A stretch of DNA of 64,000 bases from Caryophanales bacterium UBA5026 (GCA_002416285.1 DICM01000030.1:928-64927); one strand, 5' to 3'; positions 46,528 through 56,744 are shown, counted from the stretch's first letter. Numbers and translations: made by a program. Notes: a model not told the origin generated them from the sequence alone.

Positions 46528-46555
46528 TTATAAAGAAAAATATCTTTTTGTCAAG
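46528..46555 (-). promoter_or_regulatory. Sigma-A promoter of the SpoIIID-like gene
   Basis: On the minus strand TTGACA (46550-46555), 16 bases, TATAAT (46528-46533). Spacer length, flanking A/T pattern and the following purine-rich stretch resemble the promoter at 45845-45872. Confidence 0.8.
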
Positions 46556-46556
46556 A

Positions 46557-46579
46557 AAAAAACTAGTATTTCTAGTTTT
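46557..46579 (-). terminator. Terminator of lepA
   Basis: AAAACTAG and CTAGTTTT form an eight-base stem overlapping the lepA stop, followed on the minus strand by T residues. Confidence 0.85.
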
Positions 46580-48371
46580 CTTCATCCATACTTAGAACTG
46601 CTAAGAAGGCTTCTTGTGGTATTTCAACATTACCTACTATCTTCATTCTTTTTTTACCTTCTTTTTGTTTCTCTAATAATTTTCGTTTTCGAGAGACATC
46701 CCCGCCATAACATTTCGCTAAAACATTTTTACGTAACGCTTTTATGTCTGAACGAGCAATAACCTTAGCTCCAATACTAGCTTGAATAGGAACTTCAAAT
46801 TGTTGTCTTGGGATTAATTTTCTTAAATTTTCAACGATTGCTTTTCCTCTTTTATATGCGAAATCGCGATGTACAATGATACTTAATGCATCTACTGGAT
46901 CGCCATTTAATAAAATATCCATTTTTACTAAATCACTTTTCTTATAACCGATAATCTCATAATCAAAGGAAGCGTATCCCTTAGTATAAGATTTTAATTT
47001 GTCAAAAAAATCGTATACTATTTCCGATAAAGGAATTTCATAGTGAATATTCACTCTGGTTTGATCTAAATATTCCATCGAAATATAAGTTCCTCGCTTA
47101 TCCTGACAAAGTTCCATAATTGCTCCAATATAATTACTTGGTACGAAAATATTGGTTCGAATATATGGTTCACTAACTGATGCGATACTGCCTCGATCTG
47201 GCATTAATGAGGGGCTATCAATCGTAATATGTGAATGATCAGTCAATTCAACATCGTAGATTACGGAAGGAGATGTAGCTATTAATTCAATGTTAAATTC
47301 TCTTTCAATTCGCTCTTCAATAATTTCCATATGCAGTAGTCCCAAAAATCCAGTTCGAAAACCAAATCCTAACGCCTGAGATGTTTCAGGAGTAAACTCT
47401 AAAGAGGCATCATTTAACTTTAATTTTTCTAATGCTTCTCTTAAATCTGGAAATTTATTTGATTCAATTGGATAAAGGCCACAGAACACCATTGGTTTCA
47501 TCGGTTTATATCCGTGAATTGGCTCTATTTTAGAGCCGGCTGTTGTAATCGTATCTCCTACTTGTACATCCTCAATACTTTTAATACTAGCACATAGAAA
47601 ACCAACTTCTCCAGTTTCTAATAGTCTCTTCTTTTTTTCTGTTGGAGCGTGAACACCAAGTTCTACTACTTCATATTCCGCACCTGTTGCCAGCATCTTT
47701 ACTTTATCTCCAACTTTTACAGAACCATCCATAACACGAATTAAAGCAACAATTCCACGATATGCATCGTAATAACTATCAAATATCAATGCTTTTAATG
47801 GTTTTGTTTCTTCGCCTTGTGGGGCCGGGATTTTTTCGATTACAGTATTTAATAAATCTTCAATTCCAATTCCATTTTTCGCGCTTGTTAAAACAATTTC
47901 ATCTTCCATAAATCCTAATGTATCCATTAGTTCTTGTTTTACTTTTTCTGGGTTAGCATTCGGTAGATCAATTTTATTAATAACCGGGATAATCGTTAGA
48001 TTATTATCAAGCGCTAGATAGAGATTTGCTAAAGTCTGGGCTTCTATTCCTTGAGCCGCATCAACAACTAAAATAGCTCCCTCACAAGCTGCTAAACTTC
48101 TACTTACTTCATAAGAGAAGTCAACATGACCTGGAGTATCAATTAAATGTAACAGATAATCTTCATTTTTATAGTGATAATTTAATTGAACAGCATTTAA
48201 TTTAATTGTAATTCCACGTTCTCTTTCAATATCCATATTATCTAACAGTTGATTTTGTTTTTCACGATCCGTAATGGCTCCTGTTTTTTCAAGAATACGG
48301 TCTGCTAAAGTACTTTTTCCATGATCAATATGAGCAATAATCGAAAAGTTGCGTATGTTTTTTTGTTTCAT
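46572..48371 (-). CDS. lepA: Elongation factor 4 (LepA)
   Basis: A ribosomal GTPase of 599 residues that back-translocates or remodels stalled ribosomes. It starts with [20 protein letters not shown] (G1), has [15 protein letters not shown] (G3) and [11 protein letters not shown] (G4), and the LepA-specific C-terminal domain with [20 protein letters not shown]. Length is typical. Its place near spoIIP and hemW matches Bacillus. Confidence 0.98.
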   Translation of the reverse strand: MKQKNIRNFSIIAHIDHGKSTLADRILEKTGAITDREKQNQLLDNMDIERERGITIKLNAVQLNYHYKNEDYLLHLIDTPGHVDFSYEVSRSLAACEGAILVVDAAQGIEAQTLANLYLALDNNLTIIPVINKIDLPNANPEKVKQELMDTLGFMEDEIVLTSAKNGIGIEDLLNTVIEKIPAPQGEETKPLKALIFDSYYDAYRGIVALIRVMDGSVKVGDKVKMLATGAEYEVVELGVHAPTEKKKRLLETGEVGFLCASIKSIEDVQVGDTITTAGSKIEPIHGYKPMKPMVFCGLYPIESNKFPDLREALEKLKLNDASLEFTPETSQALGFGFRTGFLGLLHMEIIEERIEREFNIELIATSPSVIYDVELTDHSHITIDSPSLMPDRGSIASVSEPYIRTNIFVPSNYIGAIMELCQDKRGTYISMEYLDQTRVNIHYEIPLSEIVYDFFDKLKSYTKGYASFDYEIIGYKKSDLVKMDILLNGDPVDALSIIVHRDFAYKRGKAIVENLRKLIPRQQFEVPIQASIGAKVIARSDIKALRKNVLAKCYGGDVSRKRKLLEKQKEGKKRMKIVGNVEIPQEAFLAVLSMDEEN

Positions 48372-48441
48372 GTTCTCACCTAACTCATTATATCATGCCA
48401 TATCTATCAACTGCAATAAAATAATAAAGGAACACAAAAGA

Positions 48442-48462
48442 AAAACCGGGATTAGCGGCTTT
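48442..48462 (-). terminator. Probable terminator of the gene at 48462
   Basis: AAAGCCG pairs with CGGTTTT (one G-T pair) on the minus strand, followed by TTCTTTT. Weak but well placed. Confidence 0.5.
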
Positions 48463-49010
48463 CATAAAAAATACTTTTTAACCTTTTCAATTTCTCTAGG
48501 ACTAAAATTTTCTTGATAAAGTAGTGATGTGGATTCCCAATTTACTTTTCCAAAATGATAATATATGAAGCTTTTTAAGATTAAGTGTCTCTTTACTATA
48601 TCTGATTTTTTGTCATCGAGTATTTCATATATAAATTCTGCTTTAATCTGACTTTGAAAGGATTCTTGAATTATCTTTTCGATACAAAGAGATAAAAGAT
48701 AATTCTTAGGGATCATTGGAACAATATTCAATCCGAATAATTCGTTTTTTACTTCATCTATACCACTATATTGATAACAGTCCGAAACATTTACCCTATT
48801 TCTTCTAGCGAAAAAATAGCACATTTGTTGGTGATTCCTAACTGTCTTTATATCTATTAAATTAGAATATTCTATTAATAGATTTTGAATTTTTTCAATG
48901 ATCTTTTCCAAATCCTCTTTTAAATATTGAACCTGATCAAAACTCTGGATAGTTTTCTGATTTTGAGTTGTTAAAGTCGGAAGATAATTTCTTTTATCAG
49001 CATACTTCAT
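48462..49010 (-). CDS. Hypothetical protein between lepA and the YqxA-like gene
   Basis: A 182-residue soluble, helical protein with no recognised motif. The end (FSPREIEKVKKYFL) looks like a short helical DNA-binding-type segment but is too weak for a call. ATG 49010 follows GGAGGAG. It occupies the gap between lepA and the spoIIP group, so it may belong to the same sporulation-linked set, though nothing in the sequence proves this. Confidence 0.5.
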   Translation of the reverse strand: MKYADKRNYLPTLTTQNQKTIQSFDQVQYLKEDLEKIIEKIQNLLIEYSNLIDIKTVRNHQQMCYFFARRNRVNVSDCYQYSGIDEVKNELFGLNIVPMIPKNYLLSLCIEKIIQESFQSQIKAEFIYEILDDKKSDIVKRHLILKSFIYYHFGKVNWESTSLLYQENFSPREIEKVKKYFL

Positions 49011-49057
49011 AAACTCCTCCATAATATTTCTTGAAACTTTGTTTGTAAAATTTAAAA

Positions 49058-49402
49058 CTATTCGGACATGATACTATTTAGAAATTCAAACGTTGCTTCT
49101 AAACCACTTTGCACCACTCCACCTAAATCTTTCGATAACTGCAATCCAAATGAAGATATTTTTGTTTTATAATCCGGAGTTTTCGATTCCATATAATCTT
49201 TAATGTCAATATTCTTTCCATCAGCTACATCTTTTTCAAATTGCTTAATTTTTTCATTTGTTAATACTACTTTTTGATGTTGTTCATATTCATAATAGCC
49301 AGTAGCTTGTGAAACATAAAGTGCTAGAAAGGAAATAAATAAAGCAAGAAACACCCTCCAACATATCTTTGTGGCTAGTTTTTTCTTATCTTCAATTTTC
49401 AT
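49058..49402 (-). CDS. YqxA-like small membrane protein
   Basis: A 114-residue protein with one transmembrane helix at about residues 15-32 and an extracytoplasmic remainder ending in an amphipathic helix (SGLEATFEFLNSIMSE). It lies four bases after spoIIP. In Bacillus the small gene yqxA (DUF3679) occupies this place between spoIIP and lepA, and both size and topology fit. Sequence similarity is not strong enough by eye to be certain. Confidence 0.5.
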   Translation of the reverse strand: MKIEDKKKLATKICWRVFLALFISFLALYVSQATGYYEYEQHQKVVLTNEKIKQFEKDVADGKNIDIKDYMESKTPDYKTKISSFGLQLSKDLGGVVQSGLEATFEFLNSIMSE

Positions 49403-49406
49403 TTAT

Positions 49407-50399
49407 TCACCCCATATATTCTTTTAAAACTCCAGCTAAAGCAGTCACTGTATTCATTACTTCATCGATGGTATTTTCTGTTCCACCACATTCAATTAGG
49501 AGCATTTTATCCTTTAAGTCTTGATTGTATACGCCGTTCACTCCAACTCCAGATTTAGTGATAACTCCCCTTGTTAAGGTTGGATACTTTTCTTTTATTT
49601 TAGAATTAATTAAATTCGCAAATTCCAAAGTTGGTTCATATCCTTTATATGCTGCACCGACAACAAACAATACTTTTGCATAGTTTTTGCCATCAATTGT
49701 AACTGTTGAAGCACTTTTTCCAATGGCGTCACGATGAATATCGATAAAAACGTCTAGTGATGGATTTTTTGCGATCGCATCTTCTAAGAAATAATGTGTA
49801 ACATCATAGCTTTTGGAGTAATCCCATCCATGTGCATTCAAGAAATCAGTTACATTTTGTTCTTCGACAATCGTTGGGATTCCCAAATCATTTAGTTTTT
49901 CTTTCATAATATAAGATGCCATTAATACATTTGGTGTTATATTATAGGCTTCATAGTTATTTCCGCTGTAATTTTCTAGTTGATGAGTATTGTAAATATA
50001 TACTTTTGGTTGATCGACCGATACTGGATGAGGATCTTCAAAATAATTTGTATTTTGATTTGGTTTTGGATTATCCGCATCATTATTAGCTACAGTTACT
50101 GACTTTTCTTTAAACCCAAATACTTTTTCTAACATGGAAACAGGAGCTTTTAAGTTTATCTCACTTAATGCCTGATAAAAATGGCTAAACAAATTTTTAC
50201 TTCCTTTTTCATATAATAGATGATGATTAGAATCATTTAATAATGCGGTTAAAAACTCTTCATTAGAAGACGCTAGACGAACATCAAGTAAATAGCTAAA
50301 GCATAGTTGTGCAACAAAATAGATTAATCCGGCTACAATCAATAATCGAAATAGCCATTTAAACGGTTTTCTTTTTTTCGCTACGAACTTTTTTGCCAT
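49407..50399 (-). CDS. spoIIP: Stage II sporulation protein P (peptidoglycan hydrolase)
   Basis: SpoIIP is a membrane-anchored amidase/endopeptidase that with SpoIID and SpoIIM drives engulfment of the forespore. The 330-residue protein has an N-terminal transmembrane helix (residues 15-35) and the SpoIIP domain: VYIYNTHQLENYSG, MASYIMKEKLNDLGI, FIDIHRDAIG with probable zinc ligands, and LLIECGGTENT near the end. ATG 50399 after GGTGAT is preferred to an upstream GTG. Presence of spoIIP indicates a spore-forming lineage. Confidence 0.9.
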   Translation of the reverse strand: MAKKFVAKKRKPFKWLFRLLIVAGLIYFVAQLCFSYLLDVRLASSNEEFLTALLNDSNHHLLYEKGSKNLFSHFYQALSEINLKAPVSMLEKVFGFKEKSVTVANNDADNPKPNQNTNYFEDPHPVSVDQPKVYIYNTHQLENYSGNNYEAYNITPNVLMASYIMKEKLNDLGIPTIVEEQNVTDFLNAHGWDYSKSYDVTHYFLEDAIAKNPSLDVFIDIHRDAIGKSASTVTIDGKNYAKVLFVVGAAYKGYEPTLEFANLINSKIKEKYPTLTRGVITKSGVGVNGVYNQDLKDKMLLIECGGTENTIDEVMNTVTALAGVLKEYMG

Positions 50400-50411
50400 A
50401 GTATCACCCAC

Positions 50412-50663
50412 TTTACTATATGCCCAATTATACTTTCCTATGTCTTAGTTTCCTGTCGAAAAAAAAGAAGAGCATTTGAAATTAGCCTTCATTTTTGGAC
50501 ATTTTTTTATTTATTTTAATACTTTTTGATTTGCGTTCTTTATCTCATAATCAAATACGACAGCAGACTACCTTGCAATATTCATTTTGAAATTTGTTAA
50601 ATCACTACAGCCACTAAAATAACATTTTTACATTGTTTATATTATTTTAATTTAAATAATTAT
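50412..50663. other. Intergenic region between spoIIP and ftsZ
   Basis: AT-rich, no open frame with a ribosome site. On the minus strand close to spoIIP, GCATATAGTA resembles the CATA-NNN-TA -10 of sporulation sigma factors, but no convincing -35 is seen. Confidence 0.4.
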
Positions 50664-50691
50664 CAAAAAACTGAAACAGCGTTCAGTTTTT
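50664..50691 (-). terminator. Terminator of ftsZ
   Basis: AAAAACTGAA and TTCAGTTTTT form a ten-base stem with a six-base loop ending in T residues on the minus strand, overlapping the ftsZ stop. Confidence 0.85.
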
Positions 50692-51763
50692 AAAATACTC
50701 TTTTTCTTAAGAAGGCAGGAATATCACTATCATCGTCGTCATTATTAGAACGTCTTGGTGTTTCCTCTTCTTTTACTTCTTCTCTTTTATATGATTGATA
50801 TAAAGGTTCTGATGGTGCACTTTCAAATCCTGTTGCAATAACAGTTACAATGATTTCATCAGTTAAATTTTCATTAATAACAGCTCCGAAAATAGTATTG
50901 ATATCTGTATTTGCAGAAGTACGAATTACTTCAGCTGCTTCTTCAACTTCAAATAAAGTTAAGTTTGGACCTCCAGTGACATTAATAATCGCATCTGTAG
51001 CTCCTGCAATACTTGTTTCAAGAAGTGGGCTTGAAACCGCTTGACGAGCAGCCTCGCTCGCACGATTTTCACCAATCCCCATACCAATTCCAATAAGGGC
51101 ATTTCCTCTTTTTTCCATAACTGCCTTAACGTCTGCAAAGTCTAGATTAATTAAGCCAGATACAGCAATCAAATCAGAGATTGATTGAACACCACGACGA
51201 AGTACATTATCAACTTCTTTGAATGATTCTAATAATGGTGTGGTTTTATCAATAATTTCCCTTAAACGATCATTTGGAATTACAATCAATGTATCGACAT
51301 GTTTTTTTAGTTCCTCTAATCCAGCGATTGCTTGTTCCATTCTTTTTTTTCCTTCAAATGAGAATGGTTTTGTGACAATACCAACTGTTAGTGCACCCAT
51401 TTCTTGTGCAATATCAGCAATTACTGGTGCAGCACCTGTACCAGTTCCACCACCCATACCACAAGTGATGAAAACCATATCAGCACCTTCTAAGGCAGCC
51501 TCAATTTCATTGCGGCTTTCTAGTGCAGCTTCTTTTCCAATTTTAGGATCTGCTCCTGCTCCTAGTCCATTTGTTAAATCGATTCCTATTTGAATTTTAA
51601 CTGGTGCTTTTGAATTATTTAATACTTGCAAATCCGTATTAGCAACAATAAAATCGACACCTTTAATCCCAGATTCAATCATTCGGTTAACAGCGTTACA
51701 TCCTCCGCCACCAGCTCCAATAACTTTAATTTTTGCTAATTGATCCATTTGTAATCCAAACAT
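50690..51763 (-). CDS. ftsZ: Cell division protein FtsZ
   Basis: The tubulin-like GTPase that forms the Z-ring, 357 residues. [19 protein letters not shown] near the start, the signature [11 protein letters not shown] at about residue 105 and the NxDFADVK T7-type loop are all present. A short variable linker precedes the C-terminal peptide [11 protein letters not shown], the conserved site for FtsA and other partners. AAGGAGG precedes the ATG. It is 11 bases downstream of ftsA. Confidence 0.98.
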   Translation of the reverse strand: MFGLQMDQLAKIKVIGAGGGGCNAVNRMIESGIKGVDFIVANTDLQVLNNSKAPVKIQIGIDLTNGLGAGADPKIGKEAALESRNEIEAALEGADMVFITCGMGGGTGTGAAPVIADIAQEMGALTVGIVTKPFSFEGKKRMEQAIAGLEELKKHVDTLIVIPNDRLREIIDKTTPLLESFKEVDNVLRRGVQSISDLIAVSGLINLDFADVKAVMEKRGNALIGIGMGIGENRASEAARQAVSSPLLETSIAGATDAIINVTGGPNLTLFEVEEAAEVIRTSANTDINTIFGAVINENLTDEIIVTVIATGFESAPSEPLYQSYKREEVKEEETPRRSNNDDDDSDIPAFLRKRVF

Positions 51764-51774
51764 ATATATCCTCC

Positions 51775-53019
51775 TTAATCGTTGAAAAAGTAACCAAATA
51801 CTCTACCTAACATAGAATCTGATGAAACGTTTATAGCTCCTTTTCCAGGAGATGATAATTGTTCCATATCAGTTTTTCGGATCATTGTATAATCTTGTCC
51901 TTTTAACTTTGTTTTTTGAATGAAATAAATAATATTACCTAAAGCAGTTGAGTATTTATTATTGCGAATACCCACTAAACGTACATAACCTACTTTAGCT
52001 TTTTTTTCGAGAATTTCCTCGGCAACCATTGAAAAATTATCCATGGTACTAATTCCACCTGTAACTAGTATATAATCAACTGTTCTTTTTGTCAAAGAAT
52101 TTATTTCTTTTTTTGCAGATAATAATATTTCTTCAATTCTAGACATTACTGTTTCTGACAATTCAAATTGATTTACTTTGACAGGCATCCCTAATTTATC
52201 TTCTATTTCACAAACGTCATTAACACTTGCATAATTCTTATGTGCAAGGGCAAAATGTTCTTTTAAACGAATCGCATCTTTTTCATCGACTTTATATCTA
52301 TACATGATATCGTGATCAACGTAGCGGCTTCCTTTTCCGAGTACAGAATTTTTTACCATAATTCCCTTATTATAAAGGGATACTGTCGTTGTATCATAAC
52401 CGATGTTAATCAATGCTCCAACTTGACTTTCCATTTCCTTTTCTTTTAGTGCCGAGATATCAGCAATACTTCCTATTGTAATATCTACTACTTCAAGTCC
52501 TGCATTTTCAAGTAAGCTTACCACCGAATAAATATTTTTCTTCGGGGTTGTAACAGTAATGGCACGAATACCTAAAACATTTCCAAATAATCCTTTTGGA
52601 TCTTTGATACCTACTTGTTCATCAACTGTGAAGTCGATTGGTAAAATACTTACAATTTCATGTGTGTCACTTTGTTTTTCTTCTACGATGAGTTTTAGCA
52701 AGTCTGAAATTTCTTTTCCTGTGATTGCTTCTTCTACATCGATTTGGATAGCTCCACTACTCATGGAAAATTCGGCAAAACAACTTGGAATAGTTGCAAG
52801 CACTTTTTGTATTTTAATGCCAAGCATCTGCTCCACTTCGTTTACCGCTTTTTCTAAAGATGCACTCGCCTCATAGACGTCTGTGATCAACCCTTTTTTT
52901 ATTCCTTTGGACTGGGCAGATGATGCGGCAAGTAGATTTAACTTGTTGTTAAAAAGCTCGCATACGACTACCTTGATGGAATCTGTACCAAGATCAATAC
53001 TCGTATAGACATGCTTCAT
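51775..53019 (-). CDS. ftsA: Cell division protein FtsA
   Basis: An actin-like ATPase that tethers FtsZ to the membrane, 414 residues. [18 protein letters not shown] opening ([15 protein letters not shown]), the phosphate-2 region [17 protein letters not shown] and [11 protein letters not shown] are visible. The C-terminal amphipathic helix is represented by [12 protein letters not shown], expected to bind the membrane. It heads the ftsA-ftsZ pair. Confidence 0.95.
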   Translation of the reverse strand: MKHVYTSIDLGTDSIKVVVCELFNNKLNLLAASSAQSKGIKKGLITDVYEASASLEKAVNEVEQMLGIKIQKVLATIPSCFAEFSMSSGAIQIDVEEAITGKEISDLLKLIVEEKQSDTHEIVSILPIDFTVDEQVGIKDPKGLFGNVLGIRAITVTTPKKNIYSVVSLLENAGLEVVDITIGSIADISALKEKEMESQVGALINIGYDTTTVSLYNKGIMVKNSVLGKGSRYVDHDIMYRYKVDEKDAIRLKEHFALAHKNYASVNDVCEIEDKLGMPVKVNQFELSETVMSRIEEILLSAKKEINSLTKRTVDYILVTGGISTMDNFSMVAEEILEKKAKVGYVRLVGIRNNKYSTALGNIIYFIQKTKLKGQDYTMIRKTDMEQLSSPGKGAINVSSDSMLGRVFGYFFND

Positions 53020-53124
53020 AATCTCATCTCCTACAATCTATAACTCATTATACTATAAAATATAAGTTTAGGAAAGAGAAAAGCAAAAAAAGTTAGAATT
53101 TATAGAGTTTAAGGTGGAGTTGTG

Positions 53125-53148
53125 CAAAAAAAGAACTTTTACGTTCTT
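53125..53148 (-). terminator. Terminator of the murG-murB-divIB run
   Basis: AAGAAC and GTTCTT with a six-base loop followed by seven T residues on the minus strand, overlapping the divIB stop. It separates this run from ftsA-ftsZ. Confidence 0.8.
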
Positions 53149-53956
53149 ATTGTATTATTTCAAAGTATTCTCCTGAGTCTAAATATAAAATACCTTTTTG
53201 ATTTCCATTGGTCTTTATAATATTTTTCATAATATCCAAATAATTATTAATACTATCAAACTTATCTAATGTTAAGTAAACATAATTACCATCTGCCATA
53301 GTAAGTAGAAATCTCTCATCATCGACATTGTTTGGATCATACATAAGAATGCTGATCCGTTTTAAAATCATTGGTTCGATTTCTGATATTTTTTCAATTA
53401 ATTTTTGATAAGTCTTATCAGGAACATAATTAATTAAAACAGTGGAAGCAAAAATACCATCCTCTTCTCTTTTATCCTGAAATAAAGTCCGATTCGTACT
53501 TTTATAATAGAATAGAGGATTGTTTTCTGTTACTTCAATGTAAATTTGACTGAGATTTTTCTTTTTGGTTTTTACCTTTTGAATATAAATGTTATCTTTT
53601 AACTTTTTTTCAACTTTCACACTCGATAATCCTAAAATGGAAGGATAATTTTGAATTTCAGCTAAATCAATAATCTCTTGATCGCTCAAATAAGTATTTC
53701 CAGAAATAAAAATATTGCGAATTGGTAATTGATAGAGATAATTACCAATCAAATAAACGATACAAAGAAGAATTAAAAATATAAAAATACGATCGTACCG
53801 AAGTTTTATTTTTTTCTTTGGTTTCTTTTTCTTCGGTTGTGGTTTTTTTATCTGTTTTGGTGGTTGCTTTTTACTAGGGGACTTTCTATTCAAAGTCGTA
53901 CTTTGTACAGGAGGTCTACTAGTAATTGGCTTTTTCACCGCCTTTTTCTTCTTCAT
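53147..53956 (-). CDS. divIB: Division protein DivIB/FtsQ
   Basis: A 269-residue bitopic division protein. A long basic cytoplasmic tail rich in Lys and Pro (residues 1-50) precedes one transmembrane helix (about 53-72), then a POTRA domain (LPIRNIFISGNTYLSDQEII) and the FtsQ/DivIB beta domain. With DivIC and FtsL it regulates septal wall synthesis. The position after murB is usual for Firmicutes. Confidence 0.9.
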   Translation of the reverse strand: MKKKKAVKKPITSRPPVQSTTLNRKSPSKKQPPKQIKKPQPKKKKPKKKIKLRYDRIFIFLILLCIVYLIGNYLYQLPIRNIFISGNTYLSDQEIIDLAEIQNYPSILGLSSVKVEKKLKDNIYIQKVKTKKKNLSQIYIEVTENNPLFYYKSTNRTLFQDKREEDGIFASTVLINYVPDKTYQKLIEKISEIEPMILKRISILMYDPNNVDDERFLLTMADGNYVYLTLDKFDSINNYLDIMKNIIKTNGNQKGILYLDSGEYFEIIQ

Positions 53957-53968
53957 ACAATCCCTCTT

Positions 53969-54856
53969 TTATTCTATAATCTCTTGTTCTAATATTAGCT
54001 CAATATCAAATTTTTCTTTTACTTTTTCTTTAATTAGATTAATCAAGGTTACGATATCACTACCATGAACACCTTTTTCAGTAATGATAAAATTCGCATG
54101 CTTCTCACTAACTTGGGCTTTCCCATAGTGATATCCTTTAAATCCAGCATCTTCAATTAGTTTTCCAGCAAAGTTTCCCTCTGGATTACGGAATACACTT
54201 CCGGCACTAGGATATTCGAGAGGTTGAGCGAGCATTCTTCTTTTTTTACGGTCCTCTACTAATTCCATAATTTCAGCACTATTGCCTGTTCCCAGTTCCA
54301 TTTCTGCAGATAAACAGATATAACTAGGATTTGTTTTTAAAAAGGATGTACGATAGTGAAATTCTAATTCTTTATTTTCCATTGTTTTTATTTCATAGGA
54401 TGGAGTTAAAACGCGAATTCTCTTTACGATATACCCCATATCACTTTTATAAGCTCCGGCATTATTATAAATGGCTCCACCGATGGTTCCATAGATACCT
54501 GTTGCGAATTCTATACCAGTATATCCTAAACGACAAAGTTTAAGTGCAAGCCTCTGTGTAGAATAACCTGCACCTACTGTAATGTGAGCATTGTCGATGT
54601 TCAACTCATCAAAATCCAATTTGATAAGTACTCCCTCATAAATATCATTTTTAAATATGATGTTAGATCCTCCACCGAGGATTCGATAGGGAACATTCTC
54701 TTCTTTTAATAATTGAAGTAACTCTATAAGAGCATCTTCCGTCTTCACTGTACAAAGATATTTGCCCATAGCAGCAATCTTATAAGTAGTATAGCGTTCT
54801 AAGTTGACATCTGTCTCAACTTTAAGATCACTAATATCTTTTATTTTATCTAACAT
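53969..54856 (-). CDS. murB: UDP-N-acetylenolpyruvoylglucosamine reductase
   Basis: An FAD enzyme that completes UDP-MurNAc synthesis. The 295-residue protein has the FAD-binding YRILGGGSNIIF near residue 55, ATGIYGTIGGAIYNNAGAY, and the type IIa features SAGSVFRNPEGNFAGKLIE, with catalytic serine, and a C-terminal glutamate. It is two bases upstream of the divIB intergenic gap and directly follows murG, an order common in Firmicutes. Confidence 0.96.
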   Translation of the reverse strand: MLDKIKDISDLKVETDVNLERYTTYKIAAMGKYLCTVKTEDALIELLQLLKEENVPYRILGGGSNIIFKNDIYEGVLIKLDFDELNIDNAHITVGAGYSTQRLALKLCRLGYTGIEFATGIYGTIGGAIYNNAGAYKSDMGYIVKRIRVLTPSYEIKTMENKELEFHYRTSFLKTNPSYICLSAEMELGTGNSAEIMELVEDRKKRRMLAQPLEYPSAGSVFRNPEGNFAGKLIEDAGFKGYHYGKAQVSEKHANFIITEKGVHGSDIVTLINLIKEKVKEKFDIELILEQEIIE

Positions 54857-54858
54857 AT

Positions 54859-55938
54859 TTACTCCCCTACTAATTTTTTAATCTCCTCATAGATCTTACC
54901 GGTACTATTTGGTACACTCATAGATTTAAGTGAAGCTTTCATTTGTTCTTGTAACTCTTTATTTGCCAAAACACGATCAACTTCACGGATTAAAACATCC
55001 CCTTTTAAATCTTTTTCTTCCATTAATAGTGCGGCATTTTTACGTACTAAATCCATCGCATTTTTAAATTGATGATTATTAGGTACATATGGACTAGGAA
55101 TTAAAATAGATGGAATTTGCAGTGCTATAATTTCACTTAAGGTGGAAGCTCCAGCTCTAGTTACCATCAAATCTGTTTTCTTCATTAATTGTGTCATTTT
55201 ATCGATATAAGGAACTACTTTTACATTACTTGGAAATTTCTGTTCTTTGACAGTTTCGTAATAATCCTTTCCTGTTACAAATAAAACCTCATATGGTTTC
55301 CCTTGAACAGCACTCATTGTTTTCATTAAAAAATCATTCATCTTACTTGATCCAAGTGATCCCATAACAAATAGCACTAATTGTTTATCTTCTCTTAAAC
55401 CATAAGGCATTTTTGATGCAGTTGGTGCTTTTATTGCGGATTCACTACAAGGATTCCCCGTATATATTGTCTTATAGTCTGGAAATTCCTTCATTGAAGT
55501 TTGAAACGACACAAGGATTCGATCTACAAACTTGCTTAAAAATAAATTTGCTTTTCCTGGAATACTATTTTGTTCATGGATCACTGTTTTATATCCAAGT
55601 TTATGAGCAGCATAAAGGACTGGTCCAGTAACATATCCACCAGCTCCAATTACAATATCTGGATTAAAATCACGAATTAATTTTTTAGAACGTTTAATTG
55701 CTTTAAAAAAAGTCATTAAGGTTTTTCCATTCTTCCAAAATTGTTTTCTTTGAATACCATAGATTTCAATTGTTTCAAATGGAATTCCATGACTAGGGAT
55801 AATTTCTTTTTCCATTCGATTATGGGTTCCAATATAAAGAAATTCACTTGTGGGTTCCTCTTCTTTAATTTTATTCAAAATTGCTAAAGCAGGATAAATA
55901 TGACCTCCAGATCCACCGGCACTTATTACAACTCGCAA
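54859..55938 (-). CDS. murG: Undecaprenyldiphospho-muramoylpentapeptide beta-GlcNAc transferase
   Basis: MurG adds GlcNAc to lipid I to make lipid II at the inner face of the membrane. The product (359 residues) starts RVVISAGGSGGHIYPALA, has VVIHEQNSIPGKAN and VTRAGASTLSEIIALQIPSI, all core MurG motifs. The start is TTG 55938 with AGGAAG eight bases upstream, which gives the usual MurG N-terminus MRVV; a GTG three codons earlier is possible. Confidence 0.95.
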   Translation of the reverse strand: MRVVISAGGSGGHIYPALAILNKIKEEEPTSEFLYIGTHNRMEKEIIPSHGIPFETIEIYGIQRKQFWKNGKTLMTFFKAIKRSKKLIRDFNPDIVIGAGGYVTGPVLYAAHKLGYKTVIHEQNSIPGKANLFLSKFVDRILVSFQTSMKEFPDYKTIYTGNPCSESAIKAPTASKMPYGLREDKQLVLFVMGSLGSSKMNDFLMKTMSAVQGKPYEVLFVTGKDYYETVKEQKFPSNVKVVPYIDKMTQLMKKTDLMVTRAGASTLSEIIALQIPSILIPSPYVPNNHQFKNAMDLVRKNAALLMEEKDLKGDVLIREVDRVLANKELQEQMKASLKSMSVPNSTGKIYEEIKKLVGE

Positions 55939-56168
55939 ATGAATCACTTCCTTCCTACTATATTATATCATAATCTATGCGGAGTGCACAAAAAATAGAA
56001 TTTTCATAGGTAACTCGACTGTTCTAGTTCTACAAGTTCATTTTATGTAAAATTATTTTTCTTTTAAATAGACGATTAACCTATTCAATGATATTCTATT
56101 TCAAATTTCAAAAAATGTAAACACTTTTTTCTAAAAATAAAATACTAGAAAAAATTAAACTTTTCTAG
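55939..56168. other. Intergenic region between murG and the divergent coiled-coil gene
   Basis: No supported gene. On the minus strand TATAAT near 55964-55969 is a candidate murG -10. On the plus side the 9-base inverted repeat ACTAGAAAA...TTTTCTAGT (about 56144-56169) sits just before the next promoter. Confidence 0.45.
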
Positions 56169-56174
56169 TATAAT
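56169..56174 (+). promoter_or_regulatory. -10 element of the gene at 56192
   Basis: TATAAT 18 bases before the start codon. A good -35 is not obvious; the -35 area lies within the inverted repeat ACTAGAAAA/TTTTCTAGT, which could be an operator. Confidence 0.45.
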
Positions 56175-56191
56175 GTTTTTAGGTGGTAGTA

Positions 56192-56743
56192 ATGAATACA
56201 GAATTACAGGATCTTTTTTCAGAAGAATTGTCAAAAAAAGAAGCGAAAGATAGAAAAAAATTAGAAAAATTTCGCAGATATGAAGAAAAAAGAAAAATAA
56301 AAAATGAACGTAAACTAGAAAAAAAAGAAAATCGTGAATTTCAAAAACGGATTGATGAACTAAAATTTGAACCAAAAGAGGAAATTACAACTCGAAGTGA
56401 AAGACGAGAACTTGAAGAAACAAAAGAATTAATGAAAGAGCTCGAGACTTTAAAAAGACAACCAGAATTAGAACGTCTAGAAAAGCAAGAAAAAGGTAGT
56501 TTCTTAGGAGAAGTATTTCTTGGACTTGGAGTGGTTGGATTAATTCTATTAAGTGCTGATTATGTTTTATTCTGTTATCTTAAGAATCAAGACGAATTAA
56601 TTTCTGCAGGAATTCTAGTTGGAACAACGATTTCTTTCGCTCTTGCACTAACAGTACAACATAAAGGTGCACGTAAATTTTTTAGTTTTCTTGCTTGTGT
56701 TGCTTTTATTGCTTTTATGGCTTATCAAATTATTAATGTATAA
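56192..56743 (+). CDS. Charged coiled-coil membrane protein, unknown function
   Basis: A 183-residue protein. The first 100 residues are a very Lys/Glu/Arg-rich helix, probably a coiled coil (EKFRRYEEKRKIKNERKLE), and the last 75 contain three hydrophobic segments (FLGEVFLGLGVVGLILLS and two more). It would be a cytoplasmic coiled coil anchored in the membrane by its C-terminus. ATG 56192 follows AGGTGG; an upstream GTG is too close to the ribosome site. It stands alone on the plus strand. No family recognised. Confidence 0.55.
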   Translation: MNTELQDLFSEELSKKEAKDRKKLEKFRRYEEKRKIKNERKLEKKENREFQKRIDELKFEPKEEITTRSERRELEETKELMKELETLKRQPELERLEKQEKGSFLGEVFLGLGVVGLILLSADYVLFCYLKNQDELISAGILVGTTISFALALTVQHKGARKFFSFLACVAFIAFMAYQIINV

Positions 56744-56744
56744 T

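Noticed and set aside
50412..50440. Sporulation sigma factor promoter before spoIIP
   Set aside because: GCATATAGTA fits a -10 loosely, but no matching -35 at the right distance could be found; kept only as a note in the intergenic entry.
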